A DNA stretch of 64,000 nucleotides from Limnanthes douglasii subsp. nivea. Taxonomy: Eukaryota; Streptophyta; Magnoliopsida; Brassicales; Limnanthaceae. A model generated the notes under the pieces. It did not search any database, was not told where the DNA came from, and saw only the letters and a program-made list of their open reading frames with translations. Numbering within the stretch: position 1 is the first letter of the stretch; every line of letters begins with the position of its first letter. Location: contig JAUPFV010000004.1 of assembly GCA_036936605.1 (NCBI GenBank), positions 139,296,973 to 139,360,972 of the forward strand, in the 5' to 3' direction. A program made the position numbers and the translations under genes. This document shows positions 44,913 through 57,109 of the stretch, piece by piece.

Positions 44913-46060
44913 TTGTTTATTATTCATATGTCTATTCTATTTATGTTTGTGACTATCCTCTTATCAAGAGGTCGTTTAGAGATGTTAAAGAAATTGGAGG
45001 CAAATCTTACATTTGAACAAGTGCCTCGTGAGTTAACCGTTGAGCCAAATATTGTGACTAAATTCAGTTTCTTAGATAAAATTCCTTTAATAATCTTACA
45101 AGAGAATCCATCTTATCAGGTAATGGTTGAAAATGTGGAAGTGGCATTAAGAATATTTTTCACTTTAAATATCTTAAAATACTATATGATAAATCCCAAG
45201 CTCGAGGTTTGAGAATAAAAGACAGGAAAATATTTGGTTTTTGACAAGGTTCTCTATTAGAAAATTACAACCAAAACTTTATTGAGATGTTTGGGTAAGG
45301 ATGAAGTGTTATTTATTTTGACAGATTTACATGAATGAGTAACTAAAAGTCATTATGGATATAAAGGTTTGATTAGACAGTTTTTGTTTGTAGGGTATTA
45401 TTGTCCTTGCCTAGCACTAAATCTTATGAGATTATCTCGATTTCCTTGCCTTCTTTACATATAGGAAAATTATTTAGTAGGTTTAACCTATGGCGATTCA
45501 GCCAAGTGGGTTTAAGTTAATTCATTATCAAGAAATCGTGCATAAGAAGTATGTTAATGTTTGACAATTAATATTTTATGTAGGTATGGGATACCTTGAC
45601 TATTAATGATGAATAATGGTAAAAGTTGAAAACATGATATTATCCTAAATATTTTGTAAAACATAATGGAGTATAGAATCATTTTCCACCTCGTATTATT
45701 CTCAAGCTAATGGCCAAATTAAGGTAAATAACACGACTATAATTAGTGGGGTTAGAATGAAACTTTAATTAGCTTAAATTAATGGCCAGATTTCTTACGA
45801 TCGATTTCATATGAATCTATGACAACTCTAAAATCAGTTACAAATGATACTCCATTTTCCTTAGTTTATAGTATGAAAGCAGTCGTACCAACAGAGATTA
45901 TGATTCCAAGTCATTGAATTATATATTATTGTTCATATTCAAATTACGAGGAAACGAAATTCTATTGAACTAATAAAATAAAGAATTAATCACGCTCATG
46001 TACGAGCTAAACATTAGAGAGGTTTTATAAATATTAAATTTGATTCAAAAGTTAAAATTA
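44913..46060 (+). pseudogene. Gypsy (Tat-like) integrase-region pseudogene inside FB2
   Basis: Copy of 23278-24350. The open stretch 44913-45212 has a 27-bp segment (TCCTCTTATCAAGAGGTCGT region) missing in FB1, which extends the frame leftward. The integrase zinc-region fragment is at 45320-45420; further fragments follow in broken frames. Confidence 0.72.
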
Positions 46061-47198
46061 TCTCTTAAAATCAACGCATACATAAATCATTTTTTACTAT
46101 TACGTTCATATTTAAAGGTGAAATATTGTTCTATAGCAAATTTTGACAAAAAATATATTTCAAACAAACAAATCGAGTACCAAATATTTAATCAACATAT
46201 TTAATTTATGTACACCATGACTTAGTAGAAATTCTTATAGAATCAGTATTGAGAAAACCAACATCAAAGTTCTCTAAACTATAACTTGCTACAACTACCT
46301 TATTCATCTTCAATAAAATGGATACCGATTTAAATAAATAGCTCACAATGTTGTCACCAACTACTTGAACATGAATCTCTAAATAAAAGTTCTTAATTAC
46401 TCAACAACCAATCATTAATTGTCCACAACTAATATTTAAGTTAATATTTTTTATACTCAAAAAACCTTATTTAACAATTAAAAAATCAATTATATCATCC
46501 AAAATATAAAATACTTTTAAATCTGGAACTACAACTCAGTACCGTACTAAAAGTTGTGAAAATAGTCGATATAGTACCTACAAAAAATATAAAAAAAAAA
46601 TACTAAAAACAATGTAAAAAATATTGATTAAACCATAAATTTGCTCTTTATTTTTATTAGATCTAGGTAAGTAGAATCAGTTAATTAGCATAGATTAATA
46701 ACTCTAACTAGCTTTCTACTTTTTTAGATAAAAAATAGAAATTAAAAAGTAACATTAACTAAAAAAAACGAAAACAAGAACTAAATATTAAAAACATGGA
46801 CTCATAACTAAGATTACAGCATTCTTCTTCGGTTTCTGTGACGACTGGAGAAAAAGTAGACTAGAGAAAAAGATGGACTTAGAAGAAGATGGACTTGAGA
46901 AGATGATGACAAAATGATATTAATATGACAAGATGACGACCTAAAAAGAAAGTAAACTCGAGAAAATGACGATTTAAGATGAACGTGGCTCGTAACAATA
47001 TTACATAAAACTGGTCTAAGCTTTGACATAAATAAAAATATAATAAGGTTAATTGTTAGGTATGAAGGGGTTTTGTCTATTAAGAGTATTATAGTATTGA
47101 AAAATTCAATTGGTGGTCTAGATGAATATGATATACTTTTTGACATTCTATCTAATTAAATCTAATGATTGGGTTTTGGACTAAATATTGTTTTATTT

Positions 47199-48082
47199 GG
47201 AGCTGTCAAAAAATCCGAAAAATCCGATGTCCGAACGAAATATTCGATATTGAATCCGAATAAAACGGATAATATCCGTATTAGAAAGAAAATGGATAAT
47301 ATTCGCATCCGAATTCGTATCCGAAAATAGCGGATATAGATATAGTTATATTCGTATTCGAAATATCCGATATCTGAATTTTTATAAATAAATATATATA
47401 ATTTTTTTATATTTAAGCATGTTTTTTAGCTATCCCACATTGTAAAAATCAAATCATATTACTAACAAAGTTGGCTATATATAGAGGGTTGCTTCTTTAA
47501 AAAATGTATCTTAATCCCACATCTAATGTTGGAAAAAAAGAGTTGCTACCAAACTGTTTATAAAACACATGGTGGCTTTTCATAACAAGTATATCTTTTT
47601 TAGTCTTATGACTCTTATCCACTACCAAGCTGTTTATAAAACACACGGTGGCTTTTCATAACAAGTATATTTTTTTTGGTCTTACGACTCTTATCCTACA
47701 TCTAAAATGTTGGAAAGAATTGCTACCAAATTTTCTATAAAAGACATGGTGGCTTTTCAAAATAAGTATATTTTGTTTAGTCTTATCCCATCTAAAATGG
47801 GAATATGAATTTCTAGTAAGGTGCTTATAAAAGTAGCCCAACTGCAATTAGTTAAAAAAATTAGTGAAAATTCGAATTCGGATATTATTTGTATCCGGAT
47901 GATATCCGTCAGATACGGATTCAGATGTTATTTTTTATAAAACTTTGGATTCGAATTCGGATTCGAATTCGGATTCGAATAGTGATTCGAATTCGGATTC
48001 GAATTCGGATTCGAATAGTGATTCAAATTCGGATTCGGATATAGGTAGATTCGTATCCGAAAGATCCGTTTGACAGCCCTAG
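47199..48082. mobile_element. hAT-like non-autonomous element with snRNA-type promoter modules
   Basis: 884 bp flanked by the 8-bp duplication TTTTATTT (47191-47198, 48083-48090). The empty site with one copy is in FB1 at 25495-25502. Ends are GGAGCTGTCAAA and, on the other strand, CTAGGGCTGTCAAA, a plant hAT-type terminus. Subterminal regions are full of CGGAT/ATCCG and GATTCGAATTCG repeats (47215-47390, 47875-48065), as expected for hAT transposase binding. No transposase is encoded. The middle (47430-47835) is a set of repeats of about 90 bp, annotated separately. Confidence 0.88.
47432..47832 (+). promoter_or_regulatory. Five repeated USE + TATA (U-snRNA-type) promoter modules
   Basis: Plant snRNA genes use an upstream element (RTCCCACATCG) and a TATA box at fixed distance; about 33-34 bp gives RNA polymerase II and about 24 bp polymerase III. 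Here: module 1 ATCCCACATTG (47432-47442), TATATATA (47476), gap 33. Module 2 ATCCCACATCT (47514-47524), TTTATAAA (47557), gap 32. Module 3 has TATA at 47633, with the USE cut by a deletion (47615-47620). Module 4 ATCCTACATCT (47693-47703), TATAAAA (47736), gap 32. Module 5 ATCCCATCT (47785-47793), TATAAAA (47826), gap 32. Each is followed by a similar stretch containing GGTGGCTTTTCA. No recognised snRNA body follows. Confidence 0.65.
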
Positions 48083-48639
48083 TTTTATTTGGTATTTATC
48101 GGTACAAATCACGATAATTAATTATGTTTTAATTATATTAAGCTATTAATTATAGATTATCTTTTATTTAACCAATTATTCATGAATTTCAATTCTAATA
48201 TCACGTTTTGTAATCACATTTTTTTATAAGTTTCGTTGTAACTAGTCATTGGTTTTATTCATGTACATGAAAATATTGAAACAATCCTTTGTGTTTAATA
48301 AAATAGTTATAAAAATTATTGTAGATTTGAAGTTTAGAATTCAATCAGTTACTAGAGGATGCGATGACATAAAATTCGTCATCATTGTTACTATATATGA
48401 CGATAAGAGATGAGGAAGAAATGCTAGGGTAAAGTTCAATGCGAGAGGTAACATATTTATAAATAAAAAACTAAACCAAAAACTTTGAAAAGCGAAAGTA
48501 CACAAACAAAATATGTATTTGTCCATTCGAATTAAGAGCGCATTCGGTTGACGTATTAACTCTACAATGGTGATTGTCTGTTAAAAAACAGGAAACCCAA
48601 TCACGAATCTTTTGTTTGCTTAGAGGGTCATTCATGAAC

Positions 48640-50060
48640 TTGTAGATTATAGGCAGATGAAGAGCAACTATTGCGTAATTTGTCTTACATTGGGCCACAC
48701 CCTAAGGAGATGTATGTTGGTTTGAATATGAAAAACCCGAAGAATGTTTCCAAAAGGCATACACTCTACAATATTTTGTCAAAAATATCGTGATGTTGAT
48801 TATTGTTATCAAACTCAAATGCAATATTTGTTGGCCAAATTGAGGGAACCTAATTACAACACGTGGGAGAGAAGAAGCGATACATCGGACGCGATCACTG
48901 ATTTTATTTTTTCCGATTCTAAAAGTATTAACTTGTTGCGTACATTCTCATATGTACTACTTTTGGATTTTACATACAAAACGACTAGGTATAAATTTCA
49001 TTGCTCGAGCTTGTTGGAGTAACTTCTACATCACTTACATTTATTGTCGCTTATGTGTTTATGAGTGGGGAGAATATACAAAAATATACATTGGATTTAA
49101 GTGTTCTACGAGGTGTGATGATGAATAATATGTGTGCATTTCCTACCGTTATTTTGATGGATCGATATATAGTTAACATTCATGTGAGCTATCAAAAATA
49201 TATTTTCAGGCGTAACTAACTTGTTATGAAATGTATAAATAAAAACATTCTTAGGACGGTTAGAAAGTTGATTCCCAACGAGGCTTCAAAAAATTTATGA
49301 AGTTTTATAACTTCGTTGTCGAAACAAACACAGTAGAAGTTTTTGACAAATATTTAGCATCATTATGTGAATTATTTTTCAGTTACCCAAAATGTAAAGA
49401 ATATTATATGTCGACATTGATAAAAAAATAAGGCGATTAATTTTTTAATCATCGAACAACGAATCAAACACTATGGCAATAGAACAAAAAAATGGTAAGC
49501 CCGCATTTCGTTATCAATATTTATTTTTTTATTATAAATAATTAATTTTGTAATTTATTTTGTAGGTGTGAGAGTGCTCACGCATCCCTTAATGTTTTAC
49601 CATGTAATTTTGAACTATTTTGGGATAAAGTTCACAAGTTCTTAAAGAAGCAACATTTTGGGATTCTCGAATATTTCAAGCTAATTAAGTTTTATACTGA
49701 ACCATGTAATACCAATCCATTGATAGATGTAATAGAAAGAGAATGTAGATACATATCTATGGAAGATTTAGATCTATTTTGGAGAATATCAGATATTGTT
49801 CATAGAGTTTCCACTACGCATTAAGATGCTCTACTAAAAAACCTATCCATTATAGATAGTTCCATACATAATTACACCTCTAAAAAACAATACCATATTA
49901 TCAATATGGTTATGTAGCTATTCAAGTCCAAAACCATATACACCTAAGAGCGTAAAAACCAGTTAGAGATAAAGGTAGGTCAAAAGCGAGTATGGATCGA
50001 TCGACTAAACGGAAACCTAGTTCATGGGAATGTGGCCTTGAACAAACCGTGAGTGCTAGC
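48640..50060 (+). pseudogene. Mutator-like transposase pseudogene (OTU-MULE), copy 2
   Basis: 48744-49022 stays open through the segment before the DDE core and the first Asp block (VLLLDFTYKTTRYKF; the Asp is kept). 49001-49219 holds LVGVTSTSLTFIVAYVFMSG and VILMDR. Frames then shift, and the C-terminal part (49570-50050) is in pieces as in copy 1. Confidence 0.78.
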
Positions 50061-50259
50061 ATGCCTATGAATAAGTTAGGTAGCACACCTATGAATACGT
50101 TAGGTAGTATGGAAATCTCAAAGTGCCTTCAGTTTTACTACCTAAACCTCTAACCGCAAAAAATAAAGTAGGTCGGCCCTATTAACGAAAGAAAGTTATA
50201 AAAGTACCTAAAGTGCATTCTGATATTTTTATATCCTTCTATTACTAGCTTAATAGATG

Positions 50260-50890
50260 ATATTTCAGATGAACAACACGATTATCATACCGTATCGATA
50301 ATAATATGCAGTAATGATAACAGTTGGGAACTTGTTAGACGCGATTTGTTGTCAGAATTAGTCCATCGTGCTTATGGTTGGATATGTATGGTTCATCCGA
50401 TGCTTTGAATGATATAGTACGTAGGTTAGGTTGGTTCAAATATAATCCAATTACTAGTTATTGGATGATATTTCCCGATATTAATGTCTAATATATCATA
50501 TCTCTTAAATAGGTTTTAACTTATCGACCAATACGTGGGAATCCACTTGTTAGTTCGCCAACTATTATATATATTGGTATTGATTTCGTACATTCTGACC
50601 ACTTTGTAAATGTAATATTATTAATTTGATTACATTATGATTTATATAATTTTTTAGGTTTTTATTCTCACTAATTAACACATTTAATTGTATAGATAAT
50701 GACTAATCTGGATGGAAGTTTGTCATGATTATATTCTGCAAAGGGGTCCTCATGACATCGAAGAAGTGAGTCAATAGGCGCATCCATACTATGATAGATT
50801 CAAAAAAATATACTCATATTATGACGGCCATGATGGTGAAGGTTAAAGAAGAGCCAATATTTACCGAGCTCATCAATAATGATGTTTGAT
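50260..50890 (+). pseudogene. OTU-like cysteine protease pseudogene, copy 2
   Basis: Fragments NSWELVRRDLLSELVHRAYG (50325-50385), YWMIFPDINV (50455-50490) and a His-end block IGIDFVHSDHFVNV (50572-50612) are somewhat better kept than in copy 1. The catalytic Cys block is not recognisable. Confidence 0.65.
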
Positions 50891-51179
50891 TAAGATTTAA
50901 TTTTTTTTAAAGATTATATCATGCAATATTTACATTCGCTTTAACTTATTATTTTAATACTTAATGATGTAATATCTAAATTCCTGTGTAACACTTATTA
51001 CCGTTTTCATTTGATTTCCTGCTTATTTAAATTTCCCGCCAACTTAGAATTCCAGCCAACTAAAGAATCCCGCCCATTTTAGATTTTTCTTTATATAGCT
51101 ACTTAATCATGTCGTATTAATCTATCTAACAACTATTCTAAATTATAAAAAACTTGAAGTATCTTGGGTATGGAATAGG

Positions 51180-51555
51180 CCGTTAATGAAGACAACGACT
51201 CACTTCAAGCCGTTAAGTGTGTTTATTATACAAGGTCGGATGAGACCATCGATGTTTTTTTATGAAGTGTTGTGTAGGATGTACTAAAACTAAGAAAATA
51301 TATGAGCTCTATATCCACCTCCGTGCATTCGTGTTGAAGTTTCTGCAATGTAAAATTTTCCAAAATCTGAACCAATGTTTCGGGTGTTCGACTTGTCCTG
51401 CGAAGTAGGCAAGAAGCCTTCTACGGGTGGCAATTGAAAATTATTGATTTCATTACAAGAGACATGATAACCTATTTGAAGAATCGTCATACTGATCAAC
51501 CAAATGTGATAACTAATTTCTCACGTGTTGATTTTATCCTCGGATATGACTTTGA
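51180..51555 (+). pseudogene. Unrecognised repeated ORF fragment, copy 2
   Basis: Partner of 28500-28900 with a one-base deletion near 51405. The reverse frame 51290-51499 is a shadow. Confidence 0.35.
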
Positions 51556-52235
51556 CTAATTAGTTGTCTTGCATGATGTACTGTTATTGTTAAACGTTAA
51601 GTTATTATCCTATTATTTTGAGAAGTATTATTGTATTTTTTTTATAGAAGTTTGATTTTATATTTATTTATGATTAATGTATAATTTTTTGAACATGACA
51701 AATATATAATACATTTATTTGCATAAAAATACGAAATTAAAAAAAACATTCACATTATGTGCGACCATGGGCAAAAATTTTTACACTGAAAAAATAACGG
51801 AACCATGTATTTTCTATAAGATCTACAACAAATAATAAAAATATGGCAAGACTTATGCGACCAACGACAAACGTTTTGGCACTGAAAAATTAACAAAATC
51901 GTGTTTTTCGTACAACACGTGCGACATAAAGGAATACTTTTGCATATTTTGTGTGAACAAAAGTAAACTTTGGCCCCTAAGTTTTAAAATAGGTTATATG
52001 TTTGGGTCAAAATATTATGTTGTTTTGTTCTATATTATTTAGAGTGCATATAATTAGATGTCAATTTTTTTATTCGCACACTAATATATACTAATTTCAA
52101 TCGTAAAAAAATGTAAAATAATATTCATAATGAAACATCATAATACTCATAAACAAGCATGGTAAGACTGAAAAAATTATCGTCAATTCATAAACACATA
52201 TCATATAATCATCATAAACAAAAAAATCAATCAAG

Positions 52236-53345
52236 CAAGCGTCTCGACAGTGGTATCACAAATCCCTTGAAGTTATTGTCTCATTTGGTTTCGAGATAAA
52301 TTCAGTGGAGGATTGTGTGTATCAAAAGTTCAGTGGGAGTAAATTCATATTTCTAGTGTTGTATGTTGATGATATATTATTGGCCACGAACGATAAGGAA
52401 TTGTTACATACGACCAAGAAATTTCTTTCGGACAAATTCGATATGAAAGATCTTAATGATGCATCATTTGTGTTATGAATTCAAATTCATAGGAATCGAT
52501 CCCATGGAATTTTGAGTTTATCGCAAAAGACGTATATGGAAAGTACGTTACAACGTTACGGGATGGCTAACAGCAAAGGAAAGGAAACCCCTATATCAAA
52601 AGGTGAAAAGTTTAGCCTTAAGCAATGCCCAAAAACAAAACTTCAGATTGAGGAAATGCAAAAGGTTCCATATGCTTCGGCTGTTGGAAGTCTCATGTAT
52701 GCTCAAGTTTGTACATGGCCAGATATTGCTTTTGTGGTGGGTGTGTTAGGGAGATACGTAATTAATCCGGGGATGGAACACTGGAAAGCAGTCAAAAGAG
52801 TTCTCCGGTATTTGCAACAAACAAAACATCACAGGTTAACATATAAGAAGTCGGATAAACTGGAGGTCATACGGTATTCCGACTTGGATTTCACTGGATG
52901 TGAGGATTCTCATCGTTCAACCTCAGGCATTATATTCCTTTTAGCGGGAGGTGCAATATCATGGAAAAATGTTAAACAAACACTCATTGCATCTTCCACT
53001 ATGGCTGCTGAATTTGTTGCTTGTTTCGAGGCATCCAATCAGGCGCTTTGCCTGTGAAATTTTGTCACGGGACTACGAATCGTAGAGGGGATAGAAAGAC
53101 CCCTTATATTATATTATGATAATAACTCGGCAGTTCAGTATTCAAACAGTAACAGGAGCTCGGTTAAGTCCAAACATGTAGATATCAAGTTCGTGTCTGT
53201 TAAAGAGAGAGTACAGAGTGGTCAAATCAGTGTGGAGCACATAGGGACAAACTCGATGTTAGCAGATCCTCTTACGAAGGCATTAGTACCTAAAGTTTTT
53301 ATTGAACACACCATTAACATGAGTGTTGTGTACTTAGAGGATTGT
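52236..53345 (+). pseudogene. copia-2-type RT / RNase H fragment (duplicated)
   Basis: It begins in mid-RT just after the YGLKQ block position and keeps YVDDILL (about 52361) and RNase H at 52512-53057 (one motif Asp pair now SDLDFTG). It ends at the same stop as the source. The stops at 52476 and 53055 are shared with the source, so they predate the duplication. Confidence 0.9.
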
Positions 53346-53770
53346 TAGTTTCAGTGGGAGTTTGTATTAAGCTATTAAAATTGTTTGTATTATGATATTC
53401 GCGAACTTAAGGTCATTAATGCAAACATATTTATATATAAGTTTTCAGTGTGCTTTTATCTTTGATTATTCGTACTCTGCTGTAAGTAGACCTCCAATTA
53501 AGTGGGACTAGTTAAGAATAGATATGTAAGATTACATATCATATTATTCTTATGCTATGCACCATGATAGATCCATGTAGTTGATTGTTGCGATATCGTG
53601 ATTACTGATGCATCTATTTGCGGCTTGAAATGCATTGATGATGACTTTAGTCCTATGTCGTTAATGGTCATTTACGGAATTCTTAAGGTTATATATGTGA
53701 CGATAGAAATTAAGAACGTTCATTAAGTAGATACATCCTATAGTAGCTTATGATGATCCAAGTGGGAGAT

Positions 53771-54423
53771 TGTTGGAATTTCTCCATTAAGTTGGATCGT
53801 CACATGTTTAATCGATGTATCGAACTATCGTTAATATTAGTCCAATAAAAGTAATCATAAAGAAAAGAACGGACTAGTAGATAAAATATGTATCATGGAG
53901 GTAATTGTATAGATACCAGGTTTAATTCCGAATACTGTGAAAGATTGGATTCAGAAATAAACAACTTAAGAAAAACGTAAAGTTTTGGGGTTATTTTGTA
54001 AAACAAAATAATACCGGGTTATGGTCCCTAAGGGTGGCAATTTAATAAGGATTGGTCTTTATTAAGTAACTGTCTGGAAGTTACAAACGGTTAAAAGAGA
54101 AGAACCGTTTTTCTCACTTAAGTTCTATATAAGAATGAGTTTCTCATTCTTAAAAGACACGACATTAAAAAGACAGAGAGAAAAAAGGGTCTTTAAGAAA
54201 AACAGATTGGTTTTTCCTTCAGAATCAATCATTGGGTTTTGGTTGCCATCTCTTAGAAGATCATAATCTAGCAAAGGATTCAAAGATCATCTGCTGCAAG
54301 TTTGGAATATGAAGATCAAGGAATGTCTACATCCTGTAAGCTACTTCTTCCGCGTTATTACAGGATGATTTAATTTCATGGTTCAATAAGTTAGATTAGA
54401 AATCCGAAAAAGTATTTCTAACA
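53771..54423 (+). repeat. copia-2-type LTR (third)
   Basis: 653 bp, about 12 differences from 43149-43801. Followed by the same CTTTC, which proves it was copied with its flank rather than newly inserted. Confidence 0.93.
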
Positions 54424-56560
54424 CTTTCTTCTTAGGTCGTGATCTTTTCATATCAATATTGTTTTTTCATCATCTTCTCAAGTGCACCTACTTCTCCGGT
54501 CCATCTTTTTCTCTAGTCGTCACATAAACCGAAGAAGAAGGCTGTAATCATATTTTTGAGTCCATGTTTTTAAAATTTAGTTTTTGTTTCCAAATTATTT
54601 TTAGTTAATTTTACCTTTTATTTTTTATTTTTTCTCTATAAAAGAAGATAGAGTTATTAATCTATGTTAATTTACTGATTCCACTTACCTAGATCTAGTA
54701 AAAATAGAAAGCAAATTTATGGTTAATCAATATTTTTTTACATTGTTTGTAGTATCTTTTACATTGTTTGTAGGCACTATATTGACTATTTTCACAACTT
54801 CAAGTACGGTATTGAGTTGCAGTTCTCGTTTTAAAAGTATTTCATACTTTGGATGATATAATTGATTTTTAATTGTGAAATGAGGTTCTTTGAGTAGAAA
54901 AAAATTAGCTTGAATTTTAATTACGGGAAATTAATGATTGTTTGTTGAGTAATGAAGAAGTGTTTTCTGAAATGGTTACCATTGCTGAACATAGTGGTCT
55001 CTTTTATTTAGAGACTCATGTTCAAGTAGTTAGTTACAACATTGATAGCTATTTATCTAAATTGGTATCCATTTTATTGAATATGAATAAGGTAGTTGGA
55101 ACAAGTTATAGTTTAGAGAAATTTGATGTTGATTTTCACAATACTAATTCTATAGGACTTGCTACTAAGTCATGGTGTACATAAATTAAATATGTTGATT
55201 AAATATTTGATATTTTATTTGTTTGTTTGAAATATATTTTTGGTAAAAATTTCATATTGAACAAGATTTCAGCTTAAAATATGAACGTAATTGTAAGAAA
55301 TTGATTTATGAATGTGTTGATTATCCTCTTGTGCCTTCATCTCTTTTATTCCTCACTTGATGAAGTCGCTTGCTTGTATTATCTTAGCCTATCAGATGTT
55401 AGTCATTCTTACTATTCGTTCATCCTCTATCCCTTCGCTCATCCTCGGTTCCTCTTCGGTCTTACCTCACCTCTGCTCGTAATTCATTCTTATCTTGTGC
55501 CCAACTCAGCTCTTCGTCTTCTCTGTCGATTTCCTTGTTTATTATTCATATGTCTATTCTATTTATGTTTGTGACTATCCTCTTATCAAGAGGTCGTTTA
55601 GAGATGTTAAAGAAATTGGAGGCAAATCTTACATTTGAACAAGTGCCTCGTGAGTTAACCGTTGAGCCAAATATTGTGACTAAATTCAGTTTCTTAGATA
55701 AAATTCCTTTAATAATCTTACAAGAGAATCCATCTTATCAGGTAATGGTTGAAAATGTGGAAGTGGCGTTAAGAATATTTTTCACTTTAAATATCTTAAA
55801 ATACTATATGATAAATCCCAAGCTCGAGGTTTGAGAATAAAAGACAGGAAAATATTTGGTTTTTGACAAGGTTCTCTATTAGAAAATTACAACCAAAACT
55901 TTATTGAGATGTTTGGGTAAGGATGAAGTGTTATTTATTTTGATAGATTTACATGAATGAGTAACTAAAGGTCATTATGGATATAAAGGTTTGATTAGAC
56001 ACTTTTTGTTTGTAGGATATTATTGTCCTTGCCTAGCACTAAATCTTCTAAAATTATCTCGATTTTCTTGCCTTCTTTACAGATAGGAAAATTATTTAGT
56101 AGGTCTTTAACCTATGGTGATTCAGCCAAGTGGGTTTAAGTTAATTCATTATCAAGAAATCGTGCATAAGAAGTTTGTAAATGTTTGACAATTAATATGT
56201 TATGTAGGTATGGGATACCTTGACTATTAATGATGAATAATGGTAAAAGTTGAAAACATGATATTATCCTAAATATTTTGTAAAACATAATGGAGTATAG
56301 AATCATTTTCCACCTCGTATATTCTCAAGCTAATGGTCAAATTAAGGTAAATAACACGACTATAATTAGTGGGGTTAGAATGAAACTTTAATTAGCTTAA
56401 AGTACTGGCCAGATTTCTTACACTCGATTTCATATGAATCTATGACAACTCTAAAATCAGTTACAAATGATACTCCATTTCCCTTAGTTTATAGTATGAA
56501 AGCAGTCGTACCAACAGAGATTATGATTCCAAGTCATAGAATTAAATATTATTGTTCATA
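54424..56560. mobile_element. Foldback element fragment FB3
   Basis: Inner left arm and most of the gypsy-bearing middle of FB2. Includes the 55535-55834 copy of the gypsy open stretch. No right arm, so no foldback structure. Confidence 0.8.
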
Positions 56561-56726
56561 GTCTATGTAAAACTAATTTTAAAAAAACAAATCAAACTAA
56601 GTAAGTAAACAAAAACTATAAAATCTATAGAACTCAAGTTTCTAAAACACAAATCAAAGTAAATAAATAAAAAAAATCACTACGAATGGAATAAAAGTTC
56701 AAACCAATGGTTCACAAGACCGAGTG

Positions 56727-56785
56727 TTTTGTGGCCATGCACCACCGGTTCAGAGGTTCTGAACCGGTGGTGTATGACCACAAAA
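56727..56785. repeat. 27-bp-stem hairpin with competing third arm
   Basis: Arms 56727-56753 and 56759-56785 pair at 25 of 27 positions around a 5-nt loop; the centre is ACCACCGGTTCAG / CTGAACCGGTGGT. The right arm can alternatively pair with GGTCATACACCAC at 56791-56803. Confidence 0.9.
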
Positions 56786-57109
56786 TTGATGGTCATACAC
56801 CACTATCACCACCAGTGCATAGGCACAAGAACTGGTTGTGTGTAAGGTTTGAATCCGATTTTTTTTGTAAAAAACATATGAACGTTGTTACATTTTTCGG
56901 TGACTGAACCTCTTCTCCAACGATATAAGCTCCTCCTTCACCTCTGGTGATAGTAAATCCTCAATGTTAATTCCTAGTTTTAGTTAATTCATGTTTAATT
57001 TTGTATTTTGTTACAAGAAGTTTAAAAAAATTAAAGAGAGATTGAAAGTTCTTGAGCCAAGTTTGAATTTTTAAGCAGATTTCGAAGAACTTCAGAAAAT
57101 TGTAGCAAT
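56786..57109. other. Noncoding, nothing recognised
   Basis: AT-rich. The 56707-56907 frame crosses the hairpin and is probably chance. Confidence 0.5.

Larger units (their letters stand above)
36113..48339. mobile_element. Foldback-type element FB2, interrupted by copia-2 and a hAT-like element
   Basis: Same element as FB1. Left arm: 36113-36594 plus 43807-44700. Middle: 44700-46060. Right arm: 46060-48339, minus the 884-bp hAT-like insert. Joining across the inserts restores the FB1 order exactly. Confidence 0.75.
48560..51100 (+). mobile_element. Mutator-like element with OTU protease, copy 2 (decayed)
   Basis: Copy of 25990-28460. Small differences: about 50 bp present near 49826-49855 and about 60 bp near 50612-50675 that copy 1 lacks. 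Confidence 0.65.
29803..52235. repeat. Composite unit, copy 2
   Basis: Same order as 16249-29588 but expanded by copia-2 (36595-43801) and the hAT-like element (47199-48082). Its right end is replaced at 52231-52235 by a jump back into copia-2 sequence. Confidence 0.9.
52231..56560. repeat. Partial third copy (copia-2 3' part to FB middle)
   Basis: Equals 41609-45937 (about 98%). The left junction shares TCAAG between the flank (as at 29584-29588) and the copia-2 source (41609-41613). The right junction falls after GTTCATA at 56560. Confidence 0.93.

Noticed and set aside
56707..56907. 66-residue frame over the hairpin
   Set aside because: Sequence is dictated by the inverted repeat; no homologue or partner frame.
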